The notes: generated by a model from the sequence alone, not told the origin. DNA of 49,366 nucleotides from an uncultured bacterium (GCA_903838985.1 CAIMAO010000019.1:1-49366), one strand, 5' to 3'; positions 1 to 9,462 are shown, counted from the stretch's first letter. Numbers and translations are program-made.

Positions 1-73
1 AAATAATTATATCAAAATTATGAAATAATAAAAACAAAAAAATAACCTTATAAAATAAGGATAAATATATTTG

Positions 74-160
74 CGGAGGCGGTGAGATTCGAACTCACGG
101 ACCCCGTAAAGAGTCTCTTGTTTTCAAGACAAGTGCCTTCAACCACTCAGCCACGCCTCC
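74..160 (-). tRNA. tRNA-Ser(TGA)
   Basis: Reverse complement GGAGGCG...CTTGAAA anticodon loop...GTGAG-TTCGAAT-CTCAC T-arm...CGCCTCC-G; long variable arm; CCA not encoded. Confidence 0.95.
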
Positions 161-166
161 GTTTAT

Positions 167-427
167 TTATTTAACAATTTCGTCTCTTTTGAAAAGTCCT
201 TTTACATCACTCCAGTTCTTTTTAGCAACGTGGAAAATATAGATAATATCTAAAATTCCGACAGTATTTAGTAGAAGAAGTGCTATGAACCATTTCCATT
301 GATTATTTTTTGAGGCTGTCCAAAGTGAATAACCTTTCCAAAATAATGTCCAAATGGATAATACTATAAAAAGAACACTAAACCAATCATTATTAAAAAA
401 CAAAGATTGTGTATAAAATTGATTCAT
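167..427 (-). CDS. Small two-TM membrane protein, DUF5652-like
   Basis: 86 aa hydrophobic ORF (WTLFWKGYSLW...LLNTVGILDIIYIF); resembles DUF5652 proteins by eye; TATAAT upstream on minus strand. Confidence 0.7.
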   Translation of the reverse strand: MNQFYTQSLFFNNDWFSVLFIVLSIWTLFWKGYSLWTASKNNQWKWFIALLLLNTVGILDIIYIFHVAKKNWSDVKGLFKRDEIVK

Positions 428-475
428 AATAAATATATTATACCAGAAATAATTTTTTTATGCTAGTATTTGTTT

Positions 476-910
476 ATGAAAATTTTAGGTATAGATTATG
501 GAACAAAAAGGATAGGTATAGCTATTTCAGACGAAGGAAGCAAGTTGGCTTTTCCGAGAGAGATTATATTAAATGCTACAGATACTCTTCTGGAGATTGG
601 GGAAATAATTAAAAAAGAAAATATTTCAGAAATTGTGATAGGCGAGTCAGTAGATTTTTCTGGAAAGTTGAACGCCTTGTCAGCTAGGATCGAAGTTTTT
701 ATTTTGGAACTTCAAGAGAAATTTAAGTTGCCCATATATAAACAAAAAGAATTTTTGACTTCGGTTGAAGCTCGGAAGGCGGGAAGTAGTAAAAAAAGTT
801 TGAGCCAATCTCAGTCCCATAGTAAAATAAAACAAATTAAAAGTGGACGAATAGATGCAAGTGCGGCGGCCTTAATATTACAAAGATATTTAGATAAGAA
901 AAATAAATAA
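476..910 (+). CDS. ruvX: Holliday junction resolvase-like YqgF/RuvX
   Basis: N-term MKILGIDYGTKRIGIAISD; start at 476 preferred over 470 (TAGTAT -10 ends 6 nt upstream). Confidence 0.9.
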   Translation: MKILGIDYGTKRIGIAISDEGSKLAFPREIILNATDTLLEIGEIIKKENISEIVIGESVDFSGKLNALSARIEVFILELQEKFKLPIYKQKEFLTSVEARKAGSSKKSLSQSQSHSKIKQIKSGRIDASAAALILQRYLDKKNK

Positions 911-911
911 A

Positions 912-1241
912 ATGATAAATATAGATGATTTTAAAAAAATAGAGATTAAAGTTGGTAAAATTTTATCAGCAGAAAAAATCCCAGAGACAGATAAATTATT
1001 AAAATTGTCTGTTGATCTAGGAGAAGAGATGCCAAGACAAATTGTTTCCGGTATTTCTTTATATTTTCCAGATTGTAATACTTTGATTGATAAGAAATGT
1101 ATGTTTGTCGCTAATTTGGAAGCAAGAATGATTCGTGGTTTTGAAAGTCAGGGTATGATATTAGCAATTTCTACACCAGATGGAAAATTTTCCTTACTTT
1201 CTCCGAATGATGATATACCAGTAGGCACGAAAGCTAGCTAA
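912..1241 (+). CDS. Stand-alone tRNA-binding (MetG beta / EMAPII-like) domain protein
   Basis: KIEIKVGKILSAEKIPETDKLLKLSVDLGE...RQIVSGI...LEARMIRGFESQGMILA. Confidence 0.9.
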   Translation: MINIDDFKKIEIKVGKILSAEKIPETDKLLKLSVDLGEEMPRQIVSGISLYFPDCNTLIDKKCMFVANLEARMIRGFESQGMILAISTPDGKFSLLSPNDDIPVGTKAS

Positions 1242-1281
1242 AACCATAGCACAAAAGAAAGTATTATTATATAATATTAAT

Positions 1282-2355
1282 ATGTTTCTAAGTAGATATT
1301 TTCCAATGCCTAAGTTTTTAGAACTGCCTTCTTTTGGTCTGGATATTTCTGATGAATCTTTAAAATTTGTAAAACTTATTCAAACAAAAGATGGCATTAG
1401 AGTCTCTCATTATGGGGAGAAAAAAATTCCTGCGGGTATTGTTGACTCTGGTAAAATAAAAGATCCACAAAGAATGAAAGAAATTTTAGTCTCTTTAAAA
1501 AAAGAAGAAGGTATAGAGTCTGTTCGGGCTTCTCTTTCTGAAGAACAAGTTTATCTTTTTAATTCTAAATTAGAAAAAGCAGGTCTTCTAGACATAAGAG
1601 AGGGTATAGAGTTCTCCCTTGAAGAGCATATTCCAATATCAGCTCAAGATACAATATTTGATTATGAATTATTAAGTGAAGGCGAACATGATTTAAAATT
1701 ACAAGTCGTAGCTATACAAAAAAATGTAGTTGAAGATTTTTTTACTGTTTTTGAAGAAGCTGGTATTGTTGTAAATTCTTTTGAGCCAGAAGCTGAAGCT
1801 ATTAGGAGATCTGTTATAAAAACAGGGGATATGGAGACTTACATGGTGGTGGATTTTGGGGAAAAACATTCGAGTATTTTTGTTATTTCGAAAGGTATGG
1901 TTGTTTTCACTTCTACTCTCGATGTTGGTGGGGCTATGCTTACAAGCATGATTGAAAAGAATTTCAAAATAAGTTTTGAAGAAGCAGAAAAAAAGAAAAA
2001 AGAATGTGGGCTTAAACGTAATGCTACAAATACAGAAGTTTTTTCTGTTCTTTTAAATGGTGTTTCTATTTTGCGTGATGAAATAGTAAAACATTTTTTG
2101 TATTGGAATACACACAAAGACGAAGAGGGAAATAACAGACCACAGATTAAAAAAGTTATTCTTTGTGGTGGTGATTCCAATTTGATAGGTTTAGCTGAAT
2201 ATTTTTCTGTTAGTATTAAAACCACAGTGGAAACAGCTAATGTGTGGATAAATATAGCTGAAACAGAAAAATATATTCCTGAGATAAGTGCAGATCAATC
2301 TTTAATATTTGCATCTGCATTAGGGCTTGCATTAGGAGATTTTAAAAATGATTAA
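1282..2355 (+). CDS. pilM: Type IV pilus assembly protein PilM
   Basis: FGLDISDESLKFVKL, VVDFGEKHSSIFV, followed by pilN/pilO-like genes. Confidence 0.85.
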   Translation: MFLSRYFPMPKFLELPSFGLDISDESLKFVKLIQTKDGIRVSHYGEKKIPAGIVDSGKIKDPQRMKEILVSLKKEEGIESVRASLSEEQVYLFNSKLEKAGLLDIREGIEFSLEEHIPISAQDTIFDYELLSEGEHDLKLQVVAIQKNVVEDFFTVFEEAGIVVNSFEPEAEAIRRSVIKTGDMETYMVVDFGEKHSSIFVISKGMVVFTSTLDVGGAMLTSMIEKNFKISFEEAEKKKKECGLKRNATNTEVFSVLLNGVSILRDEIVKHFLYWNTHKDEEGNNRPQIKKVILCGGDSNLIGLAEYFSVSIKTTVETANVWINIAETEKYIPEISADQSLIFASALGLALGDFKND

Positions 2356-2890
2356 TTTAATTCCAAAAGAAGAAAGAGAAAAAAAGTCTAAAGATTTTCA
2401 TCTAAGGGTTGTTGTTGTTTCTCTCGTGACGTTTGGCTTTTCTATGCTAGTAGCTGCTTTATTTATTTTGCCATCTTATTTCACTTCTTTTATAGAAAAA
2501 AATTCTTTTGATAAAAAAATAGAAGTTCAGAAAAATGAGCCTATTCCATTGCCCGACCAAAATGCATTAATGGCTATTGAAGACTTAAAAAATAAAATGA
2601 ACTTGATTGAAAATGTTAACAAAAATAAATCTACTTTTTCTGAAAGAATATTAAATAAGATTTTATTAAAAAATATGTCTGGTATTAAAATTACTGGTAT
2701 TTTATATAAAAATGATGCACAAACAGGTGAAGTGGTGAATATAAATGGAGTAGCTATAAGCCGCGATTCATTGCTTTTGTTTCGTCGAGCTTTAGAAAAT
2801 GATACAGCATTCTCAAAAATTGATTTACCAGTTTCAAATTTCGTAAAAGGATCTGATATTAAGTTTAGTTTAAGTTTAATTCCATCATAA
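2348..2890 (+). CDS. pilN: PilN-like type IV pilus inner-membrane protein
   Basis: MINLIPKEEREKK plus one TM helix; overlaps pilM end. Confidence 0.75.
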   Translation: MINLIPKEEREKKSKDFHLRVVVVSLVTFGFSMLVAALFILPSYFTSFIEKNSFDKKIEVQKNEPIPLPDQNALMAIEDLKNKMNLIENVNKNKSTFSERILNKILLKNMSGIKITGILYKNDAQTGEVVNINGVAISRDSLLLFRRALENDTAFSKIDLPVSNFVKGSDIKFSLSLIPS

Positions 2891-2893
2891 AAT

Positions 2894-3445
2894 ATGAAAT
2901 CTTTTATTAAACAAAAATCCATAATCTTTTCAGTAATATTTTTCTTAATTTGTTGTTTTATTGTTGTATTTTTATATAAAAATATTATTGATAATAGAGA
3001 AAACGCGAAAGTTGTTGAGCAACAATGGCAAGAAGAATCTTCCCGTAGAGAAAACGCAAAGAGCCTTGTGGATTCAATTAAAACAGTAGAATCTGAAAAA
3101 GCAATTTTAGAATCACATTTCGTACAAAGTTCTAAAACAGCACCATTTTTAGATGCTATCGTTGCACCATTTTTAGACACAATTGAAAAATTATCCAATG
3201 AAGTTGGAATTAAAACAGAAGTTATTTCTGTTGATTCTCCAAAAGAAAGTACTTCACTTGTTGTTAGTATAAAATCCACTGGAAGTTTTGAAAATGTTTA
3301 TAAATTAATTATGCTTTTGGAAAATTCACCTTATGATCTTGAGTTTGTTTCTGTTGACCTTGAAAATGTAAATGCTGGAAATTCATCTAAAACTCCACAA
3401 TGGACAGCAAATTTAGAAATAAGACTTTTGAGTTTTATTAATTAG
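2894..3445 (+). CDS. pilO: PilO-like type IV pilus protein
   Basis: Single N-terminal TM, coiled coil, position after pilMN. Confidence 0.65.
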   Translation: MKSFIKQKSIIFSVIFFLICCFIVVFLYKNIIDNRENAKVVEQQWQEESSRRENAKSLVDSIKTVESEKAILESHFVQSSKTAPFLDAIVAPFLDTIEKLSNEVGIKTEVISVDSPKESTSLVVSIKSTGSFENVYKLIMLLENSPYDLEFVSVDLENVNAGNSSKTPQWTANLEIRLLSFIN

Positions 3446-3457
3446 TAATTTTTAAAA

Positions 3458-3763
3458 ATGGAAATAAAATTCTTAAAAAAAGAAAAGAAGTTTAGAAAAA
3501 AAGGTTTAGAAATTAGACCAGAAATTTATTGGGAGTATATTCTTTATGTTATTTTAATTTTGGTTTTAGTTTCTATTGTATTTGGTGTGTATGTCTTTAT
3601 AGAAACTAATAAAGATTTAGCTTTGCCGGTTGTAAGTAATGATAGTAAAGAAATAATTGGAAAAGAAAGATTTGATAAAGTGCTAAATTATTTTTCAGAA
3701 CGTGAAAAAAAATCAAATGAAATTTTGAATACGCATTTTCCGATGATTGACCCATCGTTATAA
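3458..3763 (+). CDS. Small single-TM protein of the pil cluster
   Basis: 101 aa ORF with a central TM, downstream of pilO. Confidence 0.55.
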   Translation: MEIKFLKKEKKFRKKGLEIRPEIYWEYILYVILILVLVSIVFGVYVFIETNKDLALPVVSNDSKEIIGKERFDKVLNYFSEREKKSNEILNTHFPMIDPSL

Positions 3764-3822
3764 AAATGTTAATTTAAAAGAGCACATTATATAGAAATAT
3801 ATGTAATTAATTAAGTTGTTAT

Positions 3823-3895
3823 GCGCGATTAGCTCAGTTGGTAGAGCAACCCGTTTACACCGGGAAGGTCGTAGGTTCGAGTCCTACATCGCGCA
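3823..3895 (+). tRNA. tRNA-Val(TAC)
   Basis: GCGCGAT...CCCGTTTACACCGGG...GTAGGTTCGAGTCCTAC...ATCGCGC-A. Confidence 0.96.
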
Positions 3896-3901
3896 CTCTA
3901 C

Positions 3902-3973
3902 GCCTTCGTAGTTCAATGGATAGAACAGAGCTCTTCTAAGGCTTTGATGTAGGTTCGATTCCTACCGAAGGCA
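3902..3973 (+). tRNA. tRNA-Arg(TCT)
   Basis: GCCTTCG...CTTCTAA anticodon loop...GTAGGTTCGATTCCTAC...CGAAGGC-A. Confidence 0.95.
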
Positions 3974-3980
3974 CAAAAAA

Positions 3981-4814
3981 ATGACACTAAAGATTAAAGT
4001 TTTATATGAGGATAAGGATGTTTTAGTCATAGACAAACCATCTGGTATTTCTGTTCACCCCGCAGCAGGCGGGGTAAACCCTGACGGTAGAACAAAAGAC
4101 CCTTCGACTTTACTCAGGGCAGAAAAAACGATAACTGATTGGGTTTTAAAAAATTACCCAAAAATGAAAAATGTCGGAGAACCAATGGGTGAGATAGATA
4201 GACCGGGGATTGTTCATAGATTGGATAAAGAAACTTCTGGAGTTTTACTTTTGGCAAAAAATCAAAAAGCTTTTGAATTTTTTAAGAAACAATTTATGGA
4301 TAGAGAAATTAAAAAAACTTATAACGCTATCGTTTTAGGTTTTGTAAAAAATGATCACGATACAATAAATAAACCCATCGGTAGAAGTCCAAGTGATTTT
4401 AGAAGAAGACTTGCCGGCCGTGGTGCAAGAGGGGAACTCCGTGAAGCAGTTACTGAATATAGAGTTTTAAAAAGATTTATAGCTTTGGTGCCTAAAAATT
4501 TTTCCTCCTGCGCCCTTCCGCGAGTACGCGTTGGGACCCTCGGAGATAAAAATTTTCAGGCACCAAAGCCTGAGAAGTTCACTTTTTTAGAAATTCATCC
4601 AAAGACAGGCAGGACGCATCAAATTCGTGTTCATATGAAATATATAAATCATCCTGTAGCTTGTGACTCTTTGTATAATCCAGATAAACCTTATCCAAAA
4701 GGGCTAGATAGATTGGCATTACATGCGAAAGCCATAGAATTTAAAGATTTAAAAAGTAAAACTATAAAAATAGAATCTCCATTACCTAAAGAATTTGAAA
4801 TGGTGTTAAAATAA
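3981..4814 (+). CDS. RluA/RluD-family pseudouridine synthase carrying repeat-derived insertions
   Basis: Motif GIVHRLDKETSGVLLLAKN and HPKTGRTHQIRVHM; atypical segments GGVNPDGRTKDPSTLLRA and VPKNFSSCALPRVRVGTLGDKNFQAPKPE. Confidence 0.9.
   Translation: MTLKIKVLYEDKDVLVIDKPSGISVHPAAGGVNPDGRTKDPSTLLRAEKTITDWVLKNYPKMKNVGEPMGEIDRPGIVHRLDKETSGVLLLAKNQKAFEFFKKQFMDREIKKTYNAIVLGFVKNDHDTINKPIGRSPSDFRRRLAGRGARGELREAVTEYRVLKRFIALVPKNFSSCALPRVRVGTLGDKNFQAPKPEKFTFLEIHPKTGRTHQIRVHMKYINHPVACDSLYNPDKPYPKGLDRLALHAKAIEFKDLKSKTIKIESPLPKEFEMVLK
4482..4569. repeat. In-frame palindromic repeat inside the rluD-like gene
   Basis: Left arm gctttggtgcctaaaaatttttcctcc is near reverse complement of right arm ggagataaaaattttcaggcaccaaagc; core tgcgcccttccgcgagtacgcgttgggaccctc. 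Confidence 0.85.
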
Positions 4815-4818
4815 TAAA

Positions 4819-6491
4819 ATGGAAAAAGAAATTAAAAATTGCCAAAACTGTAAAAAAGACTTTGTAATCGAGTTGGACGATTTTGGATTTTATGAAAAAA
4901 TTGGTGTATGTTCACCTAATTTATGCATTGAATGTCGTTCTCAGTTGAGACATATTTTTAGAAATGAAAGGAATTTTTACAAAAGAAATTGTGATTTGTG
5001 TGGTGAAAGTATAATTACAATATGGTCTCCAAATAAAGACACTCCTGTATATTGTGTACCATGTTGGTGGAGTGACAAATGGGATCCTATGTTTTTTGGA
5101 GTTAGTTACGATAAAGGGAAATCATTTTTTGAACAGGTTGGAGATTTATATAAGAAAGTTCCGAAATCGGCGCTTGTTGGTACTAATAATGTTGATTGTC
5201 AGTATGTAAATTATGTAGCTGATTGTAAAAATTGCTATATGATAGTTGAATCTTCTAATAATGAAGATTGTATCCATTCGTATTGGATACAAAAAACAAA
5301 AGATTGTGTTGATGCTTCTTTTACTCATCAAGTTGAATTGTCTTATGAAGTGGATGATTGTCATGATTCATATAGATTAAAATATTCTAGAAGTTGTTAT
5401 AGTTGTACAGAAGGAACTTTTCTCCTAAATTGTCGTGGGTGTGTTGATTGTTTAGGTTGTGTTAATTTGAGAAATAAAAATAATTGTATATTTAATGAAC
5501 AATATTCAAAAGAAAAATATAAAGAAAAACTTAAAGAATTCAAGCTTGATACGTATGAAGGAGTAGAAAATTTTAGAAGAGTATTTGATGACTTTGCGAA
5601 AAAATTTCCTAGAAAATACGCTGAAATATATATGTCAGTAAATGTAACTGGTAATTATGAAGTAAATGTAAAAAATAATCGTGTTTGCTTTCATTCGTAT
5701 GAATCAGAGGATAATGCATACTCTGTTCATGTGTGGCGTGAAGCACGAGATTGTATGGATTGTCACACAGCAGGAAGAACTGCTGAAAAAATATATAATT
5801 CTACAAATACGGGTCTTCAAGCTTCAAATTGTAATTGTTGTCACAATTGTTGGGGATCAAATTTTGTTGATTATTCTTTTAATTGTCCTTTTGGTAAAAA
5901 TTTATTTGGATGTATGGCTATTAAAAAAGAAAATCATATTGTATTTTAAATAAAAGATATTCTAGAGAAGAATATGAGAGAATACGTAAAGAAATCATAG
6001 AAAGTTTGAAGATGGAAAATAAATATGGTGAGTATTTTCCTAAAGAACTTATGATTCTTGGTTATAATGAGACCACAGCGATGGACGAATTTCCTTTGAG
6101 TAAAGAAGAGGCTGTATCGAAAGGTTTTAAATGGGAAGATACACCACGTGGAACATATGGTAAAGAAACAAAAAAATGGGATGAAATTGTAGATAATCTT
6201 GGTGAGTTAGATTTTGATGTGACAAAAGAGGTGTTTGTTTGTTTAGAATGCAACAAAAATTATCGCATCATACATAATGAATTTTTGTTTTATAAAAAAT
6301 TAAATATTCCATTACCTAGATTTTGTCCTGATTGTAGACATTCTAAAAGAATGTTGTCACGTGGGCCAAATAAACTTTGGCATAGAAAATGCATGAAAGA
6401 AGGTTGTCAAAATGAATTTGAAACTTCATATGCCCCAGAAAGACCTGAAATAGTTTATTGTGAAAAGTGTTATCAACAAGAAGTTTACTAG
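4819..6491 (+). pseudogene. Cys-rich zinc-ribbon protein, copy 1, split by a frameshift at an A6 tract (ORFs 4819-5949 and 6006-6491)
   Basis: One added A at 5923-5928 fuses the ORFs as ...AIKKRKSYCILNKRYSREEYERIRKEIIESLKMENKYGEYF..., collinear with the 6515-8218 paralogue. Confidence 0.8.
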
Positions 6492-6514
6492 CCTTTGGTT
6501 AATGTATTAAAATT

Positions 6515-8218
6515 ATGGAAAAAGAAATTAAAAATTGCCAAAACTGTAAAAAAGACTTTGTAATCGAGCCAAATGATTTTAACTTTTATGAAAAAATGAA
6601 AGTTCCTTCGCCTACATGGTGCCCAGAATGCAGGATGATTAGACGTTTTTCTTTTCAAAATACTTGGAATATATGTTGGCGTAATTGTGATAAATGTGGA
6701 GAAAAAACTTTTTCTATGTTTTTGCCAGAACAAAGAATTATGGCTTATTGTCAAAAATGTTGGTGGAAAGATGATTGGGATGGAACAGAATATGCTATGG
6801 ATTATGATTCATCTCGTCCTTTTTTAGAACAAGTTAAAGAACTTTTTGATAAAACACCTCATACTGCTAGCACTAGTTTATATACTAGTTTAAAAAATTC
6901 TGACTATTCAAATGCATTAGCTTGGTGTAAAGATTGTTATATGGTTTTTTGGGCAGATTATTGTGATAACGTATATTATTCATCTTTATTAAATGGTCTT
7001 AAATATAGTTCTGACTGTATTAGAGGATATGATTCAGAATTATGTTATGAATCTATCGGTTTTACAAAAAATTATAAAACCTTTTTTTCTGATGAATGCG
7101 ACACTTGTGTCGATGTATGGTTTTCGCGTAATTGTTATAGTTGTACTAATTGTATTGGTTGTGTAAATTTACGTGGTGCGACAAATTATATTTTTAATAT
7201 TAAATATTCTAAAGAAGAATATGAAAAAAAAGTAAAAGAATTTAATTTAGGGTCTTGGAAAAATTTACAAAAAGTAAAAAAAGAGGCATATGATTTTTGG
7301 AGAACAAAACCATATAGAGAATATAATGGGCATTCTTTGAATCTAAACGTAACAGGTGAGCACATATATACATCTAAAAATTCTAAAGAAATGTATATTG
7401 CAAATGGAGCAGAAAATTGTAAATATTGTCAGTTTATTACTGTTCCGACAGCTAAAGATTGCATAGATTATTCTGGTTGGGGGAATAATGCAGAAAATAT
7501 TTATGAATCTACTGTTGTGGGAGAGAACTCTAGTTCAGTTTGTTTCTCTGGTGAATGTTGGCCAGACTCTTTAAATTTGCAGTATTGTTACTATAATATT
7601 GCTGGTAAAAATAATTTTGGATGTGTAAATTTAAAAAGAAAATCATATTGTATTTTAAATAAACAATATACAAAAGAACCATTCGACAAGTTCAGGACGC
7701 AAATAATTGCGGATATGGATAAGAACCCTTACATAGATAAGACTGGAAGAGTTTATAAATATGGAGAATTTTTTCCACTGGAGTTTAGTATGTTTCCCTA
7801 TAATAGATCAAACGCTATGAGGTTTTTCCCTAAGACAAAAGATCAAGTTCTTAAAGAAGGTTATAATTGGATTGATACAGAAGATGTTATATATAAAATT
7901 TCTAAAACAGCAGATTCTTTGCCAGACAAAATAGTTGATACAAAAGAAGAAATATTAAATGAAGTAATAGGTTGTGAAAATTGTGGAAATGGATACAGAA
8001 TAGTTCAAGGTGAATTGAATTTATTACGCAAGATGAATTTGCCTGTGCCACATGAATGTCCAAAATGTCGTGAGAATAGAAGGTTTGATAGAATGACTAA
8101 ACCTAAATTATATAATAGGAAATGTGATAAATGTGATAATGTCATTTATACACCCTATGCACCAGATAGGCCTGAGATAGTTTATTGTGTAAAGTGTTAT
8201 CAGCAGGAATTTTCTTAA
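6515..8218 (+). CDS. Large Cys-rich multi-zinc-ribbon protein, copy 2 (intact)
   Basis: 567 aa, about 36 Cys mostly in CxxC pairs; first 54 nt identical to copy 1. Confidence 0.85.
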   Translation: MEKEIKNCQNCKKDFVIEPNDFNFYEKMKVPSPTWCPECRMIRRFSFQNTWNICWRNCDKCGEKTFSMFLPEQRIMAYCQKCWWKDDWDGTEYAMDYDSSRPFLEQVKELFDKTPHTASTSLYTSLKNSDYSNALAWCKDCYMVFWADYCDNVYYSSLLNGLKYSSDCIRGYDSELCYESIGFTKNYKTFFSDECDTCVDVWFSRNCYSCTNCIGCVNLRGATNYIFNIKYSKEEYEKKVKEFNLGSWKNLQKVKKEAYDFWRTKPYREYNGHSLNLNVTGEHIYTSKNSKEMYIANGAENCKYCQFITVPTAKDCIDYSGWGNNAENIYESTVVGENSSSVCFSGECWPDSLNLQYCYYNIAGKNNFGCVNLKRKSYCILNKQYTKEPFDKFRTQIIADMDKNPYIDKTGRVYKYGEFFPLEFSMFPYNRSNAMRFFPKTKDQVLKEGYNWIDTEDVIYKISKTADSLPDKIVDTKEEILNEVIGCENCGNGYRIVQGELNLLRKMNLPVPHECPKCRENRRFDRMTKPKLYNRKCDKCDNVIYTPYAPDRPEIVYCVKCYQQEFS

Positions 8219-8290
8219 AACCCCGAATGAAAGCAAAGCTTTATACGGGGCAGGTTGCAAAAATGAGATACTTGTGTTAAATTTGGATTT

Positions 8291-8692
8291 ATGACAAAGA
8301 TTGATAAAACAAAACTTACTTCAGTAAGTGTTGAAGATAGAAAAAAGCTTAATTTTAGTGCTGGAGACACCGTACGTGTCTGGTCTAAAGTTTTAGACGA
8401 GAAAGGTAAAACAAGACTTCAGGCTTTTGAAGGAATTGTGCTTGCTAGAAAACATGGTACAGAAATAGGTTCCACTTTTACTGTAAGAAGAGTTGCTTCA
8501 GGTGTGGGCGTAGAAAGAATTTTTCCACTTTATTCTCCAATGGTTGATAAGATTGAAATAACTAAGAAATCTCGTGCTCGTAAATCAAAACTCTATTATG
8601 TTCGTACAAAAGCAGTGAAGGATGTACGAAGAAAATTACGTTCAGTCACCTCAATGGTTGACGATGAAGTAGAAGTAAAAAAAGAAGAATAA
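8291..8692 (+). CDS. rplS: Ribosomal protein L19
   Basis: FSAGDTVRVWSKV...RLQAFEGIVLARKHG...FTVRRVASGVGVERIFPLYSP. Confidence 0.95.
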   Translation: MTKIDKTKLTSVSVEDRKKLNFSAGDTVRVWSKVLDEKGKTRLQAFEGIVLARKHGTEIGSTFTVRRVASGVGVERIFPLYSPMVDKIEITKKSRARKSKLYYVRTKAVKDVRRKLRSVTSMVDDEVEVKKEE

Positions 8693-8698
8693 AAAATA

Positions 8699-8729
8699 AA
8701 AACCTCCTAAATATGGAGGTTTTTATTTT
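8699..8729 (+). terminator. Intrinsic terminator after rplS
   Basis: AACCTCC-taaatat-GGAGGTTTTTATTTT. Confidence 0.85.
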
Positions 8730-8763
8730 GTTTAAATAATTAGTAGACGCTATATACTTGAGG

Positions 8764-8772
8764 TGATATAAT
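8764..8772 (+). promoter_or_regulatory. Extended -10 promoter (TGaTATAAT)
   Basis: TATAAT at 8767-8772, 6 nt before ATG 8779. Confidence 0.7.
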
Positions 8773-8778
8773 ATTTAT

Positions 8779-9462
8779 ATGGGGGATAGAGGACCAAAAC
8801 CAAAAAAAATAATAAATGAAACTTGGAATCCAAATTTGGCTTACGCTATTGGATTGCTTGCCACTGACGGATCTTTGTCTAAGGATAGAATTTTAATTGA
8901 TTTAACTTCTAAAGATAGAGAACAATTATTAAATTTTTGTAAATGTGTTGGAGTTAATTTTAAAATAGGTAAAAAATTTAATGGCAATGGAGATATAAGT
9001 TTTAGAATTCAGTTTAAAAATAGAATATTTTATGATTTTCTTTTATCTATTGATTTAACTTCTAAAAAATCATTAACAATTGGAAAGTTAAAAATACCAG
9101 ATGAATATTTTTTTGATTTTTTGCGAGGGTGTTTTGATGGTGATGGATGTTTTTATTCTTATTGGGACCCAAGATGGAGATCAAGTCATATGTTTTATAT
9201 AGAATTTATTTCTGCAAGTAAAAAACATATTGATTGGCTTCGGAATGAATTAAAAAGTAAAATTAAAATAATAGGACATATCACCATTGTCCGTAGAAAA
9301 AATAATTATTATCAGTTAAAATATGCAAAAAAAGAAGCGATAGAAGTTATAAAGAAAATGTATTATAATCAGAATGTTGTTTCTTTATCAAGAAAGCGAA
9401 TAAAAATAAAGAAAGCTTTAAAAATAGAAGAAAAACAACAAAAAATATATTTGACAAAATAA
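8779..9462 (+). CDS. LAGLIDADG-type homing endonuclease, free-standing
   Basis: Two LAGLIDADG-like motifs: LAYAIGLLATDGSLS and FFDFLRGCFDGDGCF. Confidence 0.85.
   Translation: MGDRGPKPKKIINETWNPNLAYAIGLLATDGSLSKDRILIDLTSKDREQLLNFCKCVGVNFKIGKKFNGNGDISFRIQFKNRIFYDFLLSIDLTSKKSLTIGKLKIPDEYFFDFLRGCFDGDGCFYSYWDPRWRSSHMFYIEFISASKKHIDWLRNELKSKIKIIGHITIVRRKNNYYQLKYAKKEAIEVIKKMYYNQNVVSLSRKRIKIKKALKIEEKQQKIYLTK

Noticed and set aside
5921-5932. Programmed -1 frameshift (A AAA AAG heptamer) in Cys-rich copy 1
   Set aside because: The A6G run is not in the X-XXY-YYZ phase relative to the zero frame; homopolymer indel or transcriptional slippage fits better
5681-5953. 90-aa plus-strand ORF overlapping Cys-rich copy 1
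   Set aside because: Out-of-frame shadow of a conserved Cys-rich reading frame
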